Source of the DNA: Liriodendron chinense
Lineage: Eukaryota; Streptophyta; Magnoliopsida; Magnoliales; Magnoliaceae
NCBI GenBank assembly: GCA_003013855.2
Contig: ML058469.1
Location: 372,001-436,000, forward strand
Reading direction: 5' to 3'
DNA length: 64,000 nt
In this document: positions 22,673 through 32,685 of the stretch, one piece after another
Position numbering within the stretch: the first letter of the stretch is position 1
Layout of the letters: the number at the start of each line of letters is the position of its first letter
Program-made: the position numbers and the translations under genes
Notes under the pieces: generated by a model
What the model saw: the letters and a program-made list of their open reading frames with translations, nothing else
Told to the model about the DNA's origin: nothing
Database searches by the model: none

Positions 22673-23377
22673 TTTTGCGTTTCCCTTTCTAATCCTTGGT
22701 GGTTCGCTTCTTTTGCTTTCACTTTTTTTTTTTTTTTTTTCTTCTTCTTCTTCTTCTTCTAATCTTTCTAACAAGTGGTGTTTCCCTTCCTTCCCTTCCA
22801 AATCTTCAACAGTTTCTTCATTCCCTTCTTAATCTTCTTTTCTTTCTTTCCTTCCCTACAAAACAACTTCTTATTAACCTTTTTTTCTTCACCCTTCATT
22901 CCTTAACAAGTGATGGTTCCCTTCCTTCCCTACGCAGCTTATTAACCTTTTTCCCTTCATCCTTCATTTTTCTCTTTTAAGAGTTGGGATACCTTTTCCT
23001 CATTGCTTGTTGTGATTCGTGAGAAGAGGGTTGGTTGCGGCTAAATTTTTTTTATAGGTTTTGCATCATGTGTTATTGGATTTAAAGCCTCTTTAATATG
23101 TGGTTGAAACCCTTGTTGATTTTTTTGTTGTCCGGTTAAAGATGTTGCTAGAAATTCTTATTCTATTCCTTCTCTGAAGGATTTGTTTTTAGGGATTTGT
23201 TGTTTTATGCTGAATAGTTGGGAGGTATTGCTAAACATCTAGGTTGGAAGTATTTGATTGGATTATCTCTTATTGTATGATGTGTGCTTGCCACTTCTCC
23301 ACCACCTCCTTGGACGATTTAACACCTTCTTTGTTTCAGGTTCTCCTTGTCATGATATATGATGTGACCAGTATTTA

Positions 23378-23765
23378 TACCGGGTAGTTGGCCTAGACCC
23401 ATTTATGTACCAGACAGTTAGTTCCGGCTAGTTTGGACTGGGTGGTTGTCCCAATCTTGGCCCAGACTTATGATTATATTATTATCAGCAATTGGCTTTG
23501 ACTTGTTGTTTGTATTGGATAGTTGGTCCATTCTTATTTTTTTCTAGATAGTTGTCTAGACTTATGATTGTGTTAGGCAGTTGGCCCGGCCTTGGTTAAG
23601 CTGGATAGTTGATTCAGGCTCTTTTTTTAAATTGGATAGTTGGTCCATTCTAATTTGTTTAAGATAGTTGTCTGGACTTGTGATTATGTTGGGTAGTTGA
23701 CCCAACCTTGATTTAGTTGGATAATTGATCGAAACTTGTTTGTGTTGGATGGTTGTTCTAGCGGC
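23378..23765 (+). repeat. Degenerate tandem repeat, about 13 copies of a 29-37 bp unit
   Basis: A TGGATAGTTGGTCC-like core recurs along this stretch, with variants GGGTAGTTGGCCTAG, TAGATAGTTGTCTAG, TAGGCAGTTGGCCCG and GGGTAGTTGACCCAA. It lies in the internal region of the small LTR element. Confidence 0.8.
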
Positions 23766-23974
23766 TCACATAACTGAAGTTACAGAAGTTCTTGTTCACC
23801 TGAAGTTATTGGTCATCTCATCACCTCCACTTCTCATCCGCTTGTTCACCTCTCATCATATCCAGCGCTACTTTTTTATTGTATTTTTTTTTTTTCTGCT
23901 TTTAAGAAATTTTTTATATGCCTCTTCAAACTCGAAGTTCCTCCTTTCAAAGCACGCTAAGTTTTGAGGGGGGA

Positions 23975-24370
23975 TGTTAGAGAAGAACTTCGTTTTTAGG
24001 TTTGATTATATTAGCCTTGTTCCAAGCTGGATCTCATTAGGATGCTCTAGCTTGAGGGGGAGTGTTGAAAGGTTGATAGTTGAATAAGGCTCTTTTTTTA
24101 AGAGGTAACGCAAAAGTTGAATAAGACCCATTAGACTCAAGTCCATGTAATAAGGCCCATAGGGCTCATTAACGTTTTTATTATTATAAATAAGAGTAGA
24201 GGGCTAGGGTTTCAATACACCCTCAATATCTCATGTTCTTGCTATCCCCCCCCCCCCCCCCCCCCCTTCTCTCACATTGTTTCTCTCTTCCATCTTTCTT
24301 TTCCTTCTTTCTTCTTCTGATTATAAATTCTCATAGGCCCTCAAGATTAACATCATGTAGCCATTTAACA
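23975..24370 (+). repeat. 3' LTR of the small LTR element (396 bp)
   Basis: TGTTAGAG...TTTAACA, preceded by GAGGGGGGA and followed by AATAG. Contains a 21-base C run at 24246-24266 and TATAAATA-type sequence near 24184. Confidence 0.88.
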
Positions 24371-24755
24371 AATAGCATCCTAAAGATGCGTAACAGGTTT
24401 TCTGATGCAGAGAGGAAGCCTCAAATAAGAGGAAGGGAAAAAAAATCTGCCCAACATCCAAGCACCCTAGCCAACAAGGTGACTTCCCCCACCTCTAGAT
24501 TGACGCCCAAAAGCTTGCTCTTTGAGAGAGTGACTTCTAGGCTAGAAACAACCTCAAAACATTGAATAATTTTGTGCAAGTTGTCCACCTTGGACACCTC
24601 TGCTTCACATAAAACGAGTGTATCATCTGCAAACTGGAGGTAAAAAATTAGGTTGTCAATGTTGTGGACCTTAAAATCCTTGAACAAACTCACCAACTGC
24701 CCTTTATTAAGCATTCTGCTCAGATCCTTGGAGACCACAATAAAAAGAAAAGGAG
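24371..24755 (-). pseudogene. LINE-A, reverse transcriptase middle part
   Basis: Minus-strand translation gives L-F-I-V-V-S-K-D-L, then F-A-D-D-T-L-V-L (catalytic F-A-D-D at 24622-24633), then K-S-K-L-L-G-V-N and L-P-L-C-I-R-K-P. This is the palm region of an L1-type reverse transcriptase. It is bounded by two insertions. Across the 24756-25921 solo LTR it continues from G-N-P-L-S-P, and across the 21877-24370 element it continues to S-W-K-G-R. Confidence 0.87.
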
Positions 24756-25921
24756 TGATGCAGGATGAATGCTTAATGACGTCGATTTACTAAAGAGATC
24801 AAAAGTACACATTCACACAACTAAATCAAGTATAAATTCAAGTATCGTACCATAGAAACAGAAAATTCAGATTTGAACTATTCAGATTCAACTAAAAGTA
24901 ACACTCTGCAAGCATGTTTACTAGAAAATAAAGAAAGAGCGGCCCCTACGAGATGTGGGAATCCCATTCTAGTGTAGGTTAATTCCAATAAGCATGTAGA
25001 TTCGTGATTTCATGCTTAGAATACAATATGGGCTAGAGGAATTAATACTTGAACAACTAGGGCTAGGTTTTTGGAAATTAGGGTAAGGGTTTTGGGAAAA
25101 GGATTACGGCTAGGTTTATGGAAATTAAGGTAAGGGTTTGGGGAAAAGGATTAGAGCTAGGTTTATGGAAATTAGGGTAAGGGTTCTGGTAAAAAGGATT
25201 AGGGCTAGGTTTATGGAAATTATGGTAAGGGTTTTGGGAAAAGGATGAAATAGGTTTGGGCTTTAGGTTGGAGGAAGAAGTAAAAAGAAGAAAAAAGAAA
25301 GTAGGAATGGGGGATTTTAGGTTTTGGATGACGAAAGAGAGAGATGGGAAAATACCTTGGAAGGAGAAGAAAGTTAATAGGCGAGGATCACCCCTGAGGC
25401 ATCACACCCATCTCCAATCCCTAGAGAACCCAGAATCACCACCTGCTAATCACATGCAAGCAAGGAGGAAGAAGGAGCTTCTCTCTTCTTCTTTTTCCCC
25501 CCCTCAAAATATGGGCATTAGGGAAAATATCCCCTGAAACAATGTAAAATCCAACTAAAATCTAATCTAATGTCCAAAACACATAAAATATGCAAATCTA
25601 AATAATCCAAACCTGAAAGTATGAAAGACTATCCAAATCCTAGATAATGTGGCCATGATGGCCCTCGATCAATGGTCAGATTGTGTCATAGGGCTCATCT
25701 AACAGCGGGATCGTCCTTCGATCACGATCCAACGGTCGATAGGACCCCAATAAGCAACCCACGTGCATCTTCCCAGTGTGGAGTCCTCATGATGCACATG
25801 GGCTCTTCAGTGTGGCCCACTGGGCCCCATGTAATAATCGTCCAAATAAAGGGACATGGGGGCCTGGGTGCGCTTCCTCCTTTAATAGACCTGATATGTA
25901 GACGGTGTGATGTCCCCATCA
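24756..25921 (-). mobile_element. Solo LTR of a Gyp-2-like Gypsy element (1166 bp)
   Basis: The minus strand starts TGATGGGGACATCA and ends GCATCA, like the Gyp-2 LTR. It is flanked by perfect duplications AGGAG (24751-24755 and 25922-25926) inside the conserved N-P-L-S-P / L-F-I-V-V step of LINE-A. No internal domain is left, as expected after recombination between LTRs. About 5' of its centre it carries a 47-bp tandem array. Confidence 0.93.
25061..25250 (-). repeat. Tandem repeat, four copies of about 47 bp
   Basis: The plus-strand unit is GGCTAGGTTTATGGAAATTA followed by GGGTAAGGGTTTTGGGAAA and AGGATTA. Copies begin at 25061, 25108, 25155 and 25203. It lies inside the solo LTR. Confidence 0.9.
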
Positions 25922-26410
25922 AGGAGAGAGGATTCCCTCGACGGAGACCTCTAGACGCTTTGAAAGCAAAAGGAGACCCATTAATAAGAACAAAAAAGTT
26001 GACAGATAACATACACGAATGCATCAAACCTCCTTCGTTTATCCCCAAATCCTAATATGCCCAACATTTAATCCAAAAAACTCTAGTTGTCGCGATCATA
26101 AGGTTTTTCCATATCAAACTTACACACCACCTTTCCTACCATCCTTATAATACAAATCAATATACACATAGGCGATTAGAGAACTATTAATGATCTGCCC
26201 ATTGGAGATGAACGCACTTTGATAAGGGGAAATAACCTTAGGGCTTAGACATGACAGGCCTGGACCTCTAAGCTAAGATCTTGGCAATGATCTTATAAGG
26301 GCTATTAATGAGACTAATGGGATGGAAAGCTATGTTACAAGATAACCCAAAGCATTCCCCTCCCTTTGTCATAATTAACTAACGAGATCAACCCATAGAG
26401 CTCCCTCCTA
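25922..26410 (-). pseudogene. LINE-A, reverse transcriptase N-terminal part
   Basis: The minus-strand reading shows, in broken frames, a finger/palm series: P-I-S-L-I-N-S, Y-K-I-I-A-K-I-L-A, P-Y-Q-S-A-F-I-S, and I-N-G-S-P ... A-S-R-G-L-R-R-G-N-P-L-S. These are typical of L1-type LINE ORF2. No endonuclease or ORF1 of this copy was found beyond 26410, so it looks 5'-truncated. Confidence 0.82.
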
Positions 26411-26560
26411 CCTTGTTGGTGTTTTCGTACTCTGGATATGAGATTATTCTTCCTGTTTTTGAATTTCCCACTCGTTAACTAGCTTAAAAAAGCTACAAGA
26501 TCCTCCTTGCATCCCACAAAAGAAACCCCTGTGAATTTCCCCATGTCCCATTGCATCTTT
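26411..26560. other. Unassigned stretch between LINE fragments
   Basis: No gene or repeat boundary that I can support. Confidence 0.4.
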
Positions 26561-26900
26561 GATCCACCACATCCCCTGCACCATCAGTTTCGCATGTCTT
26601 CTTTTCATGAGTGCGGCGGTATTAGTCAACCATCTTCTCTTGCATTCCCCCTTCGCCTCCCAGCCGTGGACTCATTTTGTCAAGCTCTTTGAGGTGCTTT
26701 GGGTCATGCCACAATCAATTCCGCATGTGTTATGGGCATGGCACAGAGTCCGGTTTGTGAAAGCTAGATTTTATCTATATGGCGGTTGCTACTTATGGCC
26801 GGTTTATGGCACTTATGGAAGGAAAAAATGTGCGGTGCTTTGACAACTAGCGTGCATGCTTGGAACAAATTGTGAAAAAGGGTTAAAACGGATGTTGTAG
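26560..26900 (+). pseudogene. Plus-strand LINE fragment (zinc-binding domain)
   Basis: V-N-H-L-L-L-H-S-P-F-A-S followed by L-W-V-M-P and W-A-W-H-R matches the zf-RVT tail of L1-type LINEs and is similar to the minus-strand LINE-B block at 27122-27409. The two point tail to tail across the T run at 26920. Confidence 0.75.
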
Positions 26901-27048
26901 AGTGGGCTACTGGGTGTCTTTTTTTTTTTTTTTTTTTTTTTTTTTTGAGAAGCAATGAAGATTTATTAGAAAACTCGCAAAAGCTAGAAAGAATACAAGC
27001 CCAATAGAAGAAAAAACCACTCAAACAAGGGAGCGACTGGCCCCGCCT

Positions 27049-27446
27049 TTACATGGACCACCCACTCGGAAAGAAAATGGGCAATCCTTTGAATGACCTC
27101 ATTAACCCCCACACTAACGTTCTAAAAACATCCAGCATTCTTCGCTCCTCGAATCGTCCAAAGGATCGCCATAATGAGAAGCCACCAAACCACTTTTCTA
27201 TTCTTACCAACTCTTCCGTGCCAAGCGCACAAAAGATCATCCACATGCATAGGCATGACCCATCCAACACCATTCAAGGATAGAAAAAAACTCCCACACC
27301 TTAGAAGCGAACGAGCAATGAATGAAGAGGTGATCAATCGATTCTTCATTGGCCATGTACATAAGACAAATGTTTGGGATGACCATCCCTCGTTTTTGGA
27401 GATTGTCAATCGAGAGAATGCGTCACCGACCCACCAACCAAAGTAA
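27049..27446 (-). pseudogene. LINE-B zinc-binding C-terminal domain
   Basis: The minus-strand frames read V-G-W-V-M-P-M-H-V-D-D-L-L-C-A-W-H-G and K-V-V-W-W-L-L-I-M-A-I-L-W-T-I, the normal end of plant LINE ORF2. The domain is split over two frames. Confidence 0.82.
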
Positions 27447-27939
27447 AGCCGCTACTCTAGGGGGAGCCTCATAGAACTAGGGATGAAAAGGGTGAAGGGG
27501 TCATGAGTCCGGGGACAACCTCGAAAGGAGAGAGGAGAACGATCTAACAGAGAATTTGGCGGAGTTATTTCCTATCTAGAGAATCTTGTCATCCTCAAGG
27601 ATATTTGGCTTTACCAAGACCAATAGATCTAGTAGGGAGGGAACCACACTACACTGTCCCCATCCCAGGAGTCACACTCTTCCACTCAAATGAACCTGTC
27701 GGGAGCGAGCACAACTATCATAGCAAAAACATCCTAAAGCGCCTGGGAGCCACACCACACCACACATCCACCTAGAAATGAATACGAGATCCTTTTCCAA
27801 AGTTGTAAGCGATGCCTCTGGTGACTAGATACTACGTAGATGCAATACCTTTCCAAACACTTGAGGCTTTATATAGGGAGGAAGTTTTAACGAACCAACC
27901 ACTCTCCTGTAATCCATATTTTGCAGCTATCAATCTTCT

Positions 27940-29220
27940 TTAGTATTTGTCATCCTCGATGGAGAATCTCCAAATCCATTTCCCAAGGAGGGCCGCATTC
28001 ACCATAGCTAAGGGTCTTATACCTGCACCTCCTTTAGCTATTGGCTTACTAACATCTTCCCACTTTAAGAGATGAAACTTCTGCCCTTCACTTGCCCCAT
28101 TCCAAAGGAAATCCCTCATGAGTTTCTCGAGCCTATCCAAGATGGCCCGGGCATTTAAACAGGGATAAAAAGTACACTGGCATATTGGAGAAAGCCGTCT
28201 TTATCAAAGATAGACGTTCACCCAAGGATAGATATCACATTGCCACGAGTTAAGCTTCTGCTGGATTGTTTCAATAACCATGTTCCACAGATGGGCAATG
28301 GGCTTACGAATGCAGAGAGGTAGCCCAAGGTGCTTTGTAGGGAAGGAAGAGGAGCGACACCAAAAAACACTAGCAAACCGAAGAAGATACTCATTGTCAA
28401 CGTGCACACCCAACAATTCGGACTTCATGGCATTAATTTTTAGACCCAATACCGCCTCAAAGCAAACCGGAACTTTGTGCAGGTTCCTAATCGGCTCCTC
28501 CTCCGCCTCACAAAAAAGTATGGTATTATCCCCGTATTGTAAGTGACTAATAGTCTCCACATACCCCGGGATGTGAAAGCCACTAAAAAGGCCGCTCGCT
28601 TCGCCTTTTTGAAGCATAGTGCTAAGGGCCTCCGCAACTACTACAAATAAGTATGGAGATGGAGGATCTCCCTGCCTGAGACCCCGAGAAGCTCTAAAAA
28701 ATCCTTTGGGGGATCTGGTAACCAAGATGGAAAAGGAGGTCGCACGAATGCACAACCTAATCCAACATCTCCACTTGGATCCGCAACCCAGCCTGTGAAG
28801 CATGTACTCCAAGAATCCCTAGTCCACGTGATCATAAGCTTTTTTGATATCTAGCTTACACACAACACAATGCCGCTTTTCTTTTCCCTCTGTCTAGAGT
28901 CAACACATTCGTGAGCTAACAACGTTGTATCCAAAATCTATCTACCCATCACAAAAGCCCCCTTGCTTTCCAATATCACCTTAGAGATGAGGAATCTAAA
29001 TCTGAGGGCTAGAATCTTCGCCAGGATTTTATACGAACCCCCAACCAAGTCTTTTAGATGCTAGTCCTTCCTCCTTAGGAATGAGAGCAACAAAAGATGC
29101 ACCCAACTCAACCTCAAGGTGACCTGCTTCTGAGAATTCTAGCACAAAGTCCGAGACATCCTTCCCCACAACGTGTCAGAACCTTTGAAAGAAAGCAATT
29201 GGGAAACCGTCCGGGCCTGG
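27940..29220 (-). pseudogene. LINE-B reverse transcriptase, active site altered
   Basis: Order on the minus strand: G-P-G-R-F-P near 29210, L-D-I-K-K-A-Y-D-H-V-D near 28830, A-S-R-G-L-R-Q-G-D-P-P-S-P near 28670, then L-Q-Y-G-D-N-T-I-L-F near 28530, K-S-E-L-L-G-V, L-G-L-P-L-C-I-R-K-P, and L-M-R-D-F-L-W-N-G near 28110. The catalytic box reads Y-G-D-N at 28525-28536 instead of F/Y-A-D-D, so the second Asp is lost. Stops and frameshifts separate the pieces. Confidence 0.88.
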
Positions 29221-29843
29221 GGCTTTGTCCCCACACATCAGCTCAACTGCTTCTTCTGAAATGGGTCTTTCTAGAAACGAGGTATCAAGAGGAGAAAGCT
29301 GTAGAAACTGCAAATTGTCTAACCTTGGTTTGTCCTACTGATCGGCGGAAAGCAAACTTTTGTAGAAGGAGACGATTGCTTCACAAGACGAAGGTCCTGT
29401 TGCCAATGAGCATAGAGGTGCTTCTTGGGAGGGCCTTCCCCTTTTTTCTTCGAATGCAAGCCCTAACTGCTCCTATCTCCTCCCCTAATTTTGTTTTCGG
29501 ATCCAACTCAACTATCTCTCCAAACACGAAGTTGCCGCAACGAAAAACTCTTGGAAACATAGCTCCAAAGGAATCGCCCGGATTAGTGCATAAATATCTT
29601 CATACCCGAATGAAGAAAATTCCTCCCACCGTTGGATGGAGAGGATAGGGCCATTTTTTGTGTAAGGCGCCCGCCATGACCAGGAGATCAGGGTTAACTG
29701 TTGGGCTTAGATGAATCCAGAGCTCATTATATCCAAACAGTTTGATGGGGAACATAGTTGGCAAACAATCTGCAACAATCATCTAGCCACTCTCTGACTT
29801 GGGGGATTGACGCTCCTTCTTTCGTTGTAGCCACCACTGAGCA

Positions 29844-30633
29844 CTAAAAAGTTTCCCAAGATTGAGGGACTACTTCCGGGGCCACTTGCACAACCTTTTC
29901 TCCATGAGCCAACTCCGTCGTCACCAACCTTCGATTCTCCAGGGTGCGCGACTCGACATTAGCCCCTTCTGCTAACTGTGGGCTCTCAGCTAAGTTCTTC
30001 CTTGTAATCGCCTCCTTGTACGAGGTATTGTTCTTGTCTGTCAGAGGTGCTGAGGATTGAGCCACAGGAGTTAGACGAGGCGGAGGTTTCCGCGTTTCTC
30101 CCCTCGAGGTACGTTGACCCTGGATCGAATCGAGGGCACTGGTTTGCTTGTGATTCATCTCTTGTCCGAATCTGGTTTGCTGGACTCTGAGCTTCCCCCC
30201 CCTCCAAAGCTCTCATCATGGAGCATCTCCACGGCTCTACTCGGTTCCTCCTCAAAGCTCATTTGCCCAAACGCGAATCCATGTGGATCCGATGTGATCC
30301 TATCTTTGGGGATTGTGATATCCATTACCGCACTTGCTCTCCCAAAAAATCTTGCGAAATTAACTAGGAGACACCCTGCAGGAAATCCTTGCACAAACAG
30401 CATTGGATATGAGGAGGGTTCTGACGAAGCTTTCCCCCTAGCATCTGTAGGTTTCTACCCTTTATTAACAACCACCCAACCTTTATCATCCTTTCTTCCA
30501 CGTTCTTTACTCTCCAATTCGTTATGCCCTTCCTTTCTTCAACACCTCCTTGTATTTCACCATCTTCCATAGACCAAGAATCGCCCTCGAATAGATTGTT
30601 CGCAATCCCACCATCCAGGTTTCTGTCGTCCAA
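29844..30633 (-). pseudogene. LINE-B ORF1 remnant with RRM-like fold
   Basis: The minus strand encodes L-F-V-Q-G-F-P, then V-N-F-A-R-F-F-G-R-A-S-A-V-M-D-I, then H-G-F-A-F-G-Q-M-S-F near 30285. This resembles RNP2 and RNP1 of an RNA-recognition motif, as found in ORF1 of many plant L1 elements. A polar, Ser/Pro-rich region follows to 29844. Frames overlap and break, so this is a relic. RNA binding is inferred from the motif only. Confidence 0.68.
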
Positions 30634-30640
30634 GTTTTTC

Positions 30641-30774
30641 TTTCTTTAGAGCGATGTAGTATGTTCCATGTTGGAATTGTAATGTTTCCCGGTAGATGCC
30701 CCCCCCCCCCCCGGCTTTTGTCAAGTTGTTTCTAATAAAGTTCATTCATAACCCTTAAAAAAAAAAAAAAAATA
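30641..30774 (+). mobile_element. 3' tail of a plus-strand LINE or processed sequence
   Basis: A short stretch with AATAAA near 30733 ends in a 15-base A run at about 30759-30773. It adjoins the 5' end of LINE-B. A 13-base C run lies at 30700-30712. Confidence 0.55.
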
Positions 30775-31227
30775 CATACCTTGCACCATGCTAACCTTAG
30801 CACCTACATCACCAACTAAGAGTTGTCGGAGCTCCTAAGTATGGAAGCCAGAACTCCCCTAAGTCCACTTTAGTGTGTTGATTAAGGCCCTAAACACCTG
30901 ATACAAATATCTTCCAAGTGTTCCACCACTTGCACACCAAGAGTGTTGTCACTCTTCTTACTAAAAACCGGGCTCCAAATCTCTCCCCGAAAAGCACAAG
31001 AGAGCTTAACAAAATGAACTCGGCCCCAGCTTGAGCATCTTTGTCTCCCCTTGCATCCCCCATGCCATTAGCCGCCATGCTACCAAAGCCAAAAGTGGGG
31101 TCCCTCTTAGTGCGCTCCATATTGTACCACTTGAACCTATCATCAAGATTTCCAATGTTTGCGAACAACACCAGTGCCAATGGGCTAGTGGAGAGGACAC
31201 CATTGAGGTAAGGTCTTCTTCCTCAAT

Positions 31228-31426
31228 CAATGTATTAAAAAATGGTTACATAATGGTAATGATGATAATCATACGTGTCATGGAAAAAAAATGGCCCATA
31301 AGGGGGCCGGAACAGGTTTTTTTCTTTTAAAAAAAAAAAAATCGTTCATAATGGCCATTACGCCCATATCATAGCAGGTAACGACAGTGGTCATTGTGGC
31401 CACCGTTACTGTTATGAAATACCATG
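31228..31426. mobile_element. hAT-like foldback MITE, 199 bp
   Basis: Ends CAATGTATTAAAAAATGGTT and, on the other strand, CATGGTATTTCATAACAG form an imperfect terminal inverted repeat. The flanks TCCTCAAT (31220-31227) and TCCTCGAT (31427-31434) are an 8-bp duplication with one mismatch, the size made by hAT transposases. It encodes nothing. It resembles 42813-43002. Confidence 0.82.
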
Positions 31427-31789
31427 TCCTCGATAGCTAGAGCCATCGGAGCTTGCACAGGAAGCTCTATAAGAGAGGGCTGTCAATTGGTACCTGGACC
31501 CACAAGTACCAGATGGACCCGATCTAATTTTAACAAGTCTAGGTCCCATCTTTTGAACCCGTTAAGAAATCAGGTAGGGTTTGGGTCTCACCTTTTGTGT
31601 GTGTGTGAACTTCATCAGATCTTGGTGCGGTAGAACGAGACTTGAACTTGGTAAGACCATAACCTGGTTAGCTCGGGTATGGGTACTAGAGGATCCGAAT
31701 CGAACCCATTGACAGTCCCATCAGAAGATTGTCTTTGGAAGCAGGGTAGGATCAGCAACCAGAGATGTTCGCATAACTCAAACTTTCTT
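31427..31789. other. Intergenic stretch
   Basis: No gene or repeat structure that I can support. Confidence 0.4.
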
Positions 31790-32190
31790 TAATGAATTAC
31801 AGCTAAAATATTTTAATACTCAAGGGTACAAAAATCCATCAAGGCAATGGATAAGATTCCCCTATGTAAGTAGATGATCGTGGATTCCTTCAATTGCAAG
31901 AGCATCCACAATACAATTAGCTTCTCTGGGCACCTGGCAAAAAGTTACATTTATAGCACAGATTCATAGCTTCAATTAAAAGAAAAAAGGATAGTGTCCA
32001 GGGGGAGGGGGGGGGCTTCTCCGATTTCTCACCGTAGAGTCCCCTTCTACAAGTAGTCTTGCGAAATATCCACCCCCACTTTAATGGTCAATAGCTCTGC
32101 ACAATTCGAGTTGCCAATCCCCACCAGCCCTGAAAAGGTGAGCCTGATTTTGCCCTTTTCATCCTTTGAAACACCTCTGCCTAAAGCCCA
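31790..32190 (-). pseudogene. RNase H-like (RVT_3) fragment
   Basis: The minus strand reads V-G-I-G-N-S-N-C-A-E-L-L-T-I-K near 32110, then V-E-G-D-S-T-V at about 32040, then V-P-R-E-A-N-C-I-V-D-A-L-A near 31930. This is the plant RNase H-like domain found at the end of some LINEs and in stand-alone genes. It is split over frames, and a G-rich run lies at 32001-32015. I call it a decayed retroelement piece. Confidence 0.75.
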
Positions 32191-32458
32191 AAGCATCCTT
32201 TCTACAATGGTTCTTTTACCGCTTTATTGTATTCAACATCCAACTTTGATCATTGATTTAGTGCCAAGGACTGCTATTTGGGGAATAGAGAATATTGAAT
32301 GCTTGTATTTGGTTGTTTGCATTGAGTCATACAATCAACCATTTAATGTAGCTGAAATATACCATGTTTTGCTTAACATATGCTTGGCCCAACCGTACAT
32401 GCAGGTACATCGCTTGACGATGCATATCTTTAATAAGAGGTTTGGTGATTCATATTAG

Positions 32459-32685
32459 TTCGTGGGAACTATTTTGGAGGGATAACCCAAAAATCACCAC
32501 TGTTCGATGATCCCGAGCATCCATTTGGGCCCCCAATAACACAGACTCCCAGTAGTAATTCTCCATGTTCATCATCTGGCTGTAGTCATCTAATAGGAAC
32601 CAATTGGAGGAAGGCCCTTTCCAGATCAGCTTCTTTTATTGTTGAAAACTGGGCCCACATATCATTACTAGGTCAAACAAAAAAT
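32459..32685 (+). CDS. Membrane-protein gene, first recognisable exon
   Basis: Begins after TATTAG with two bases completing a codon. Open reading is R-G-N-Y-F-G-G-I-T-Q onward. The donor is either AAT|GTTG (after 32685) or GTT|GTTT (after 32688), and both keep phase 0. It is supported by phase and composition only. Confidence 0.62.

Larger units (their letters stand above)
21877..24370 (+). mobile_element. Small LTR retrotransposon without gag or pol (2494 bp)
   Basis: Two TG...CA LTRs (21877-22298 and 23975-24370) flank 1676 bp of internal DNA. The primer site TGGTATCGGAGCC abuts the left LTR, and a GAGGGGGGA polypurine tract precedes the right one. Perfect target duplications AATAG lie at 21872-21876 and 24371-24375. 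The element interrupts LINE-A reverse transcriptase. No retroviral-type domain is found inside. The internal region is T-rich and holds two arrays of degenerate tandem repeats. LTR ends and tracts are of Copia type, so a non-autonomous Copia derivative is the best reading. Confidence 0.9.
26918..30640 (-). mobile_element. LINE-B: degenerate L1-type LINE with ORF1 remnant
   Basis: A T run of about 27 bases at 26920-26946 is the poly-A tail of a minus-strand insertion. Reading leftwards from 30640: an RRM-like ORF1 remnant, then reverse transcriptase (29200-27940), then a zf-RVT domain (27446-27049). Only about 200 bp lie between ORF1 and the reverse transcriptase, and I see no apurinic endonuclease domain, so an internal deletion is likely. 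All frames are broken. Confidence 0.83.

Noticed and set aside
22176..22980. Phe/Ser-rich open frames as small secreted proteins
   Set aside because: Produced by T- and CTT-rich DNA of the small LTR element. No other support.
25061..25250. Possible CRISPR-like array
   Set aside because: Head-to-tail repeats without unique spacers, inside a plant solo LTR.
29097..29648. A 183-codon plus-strand frame
   Set aside because: It is the antisense shadow of LINE-B reverse transcriptase, whose G-P-G-R-F-P motif reads on the minus strand.
32084..32458. A 124-codon plus-strand frame as an upstream exon of the membrane-protein gene
   Set aside because: It overlaps an RNase H relic on the other strand, and its frame stops just before the exon that starts at 32459.
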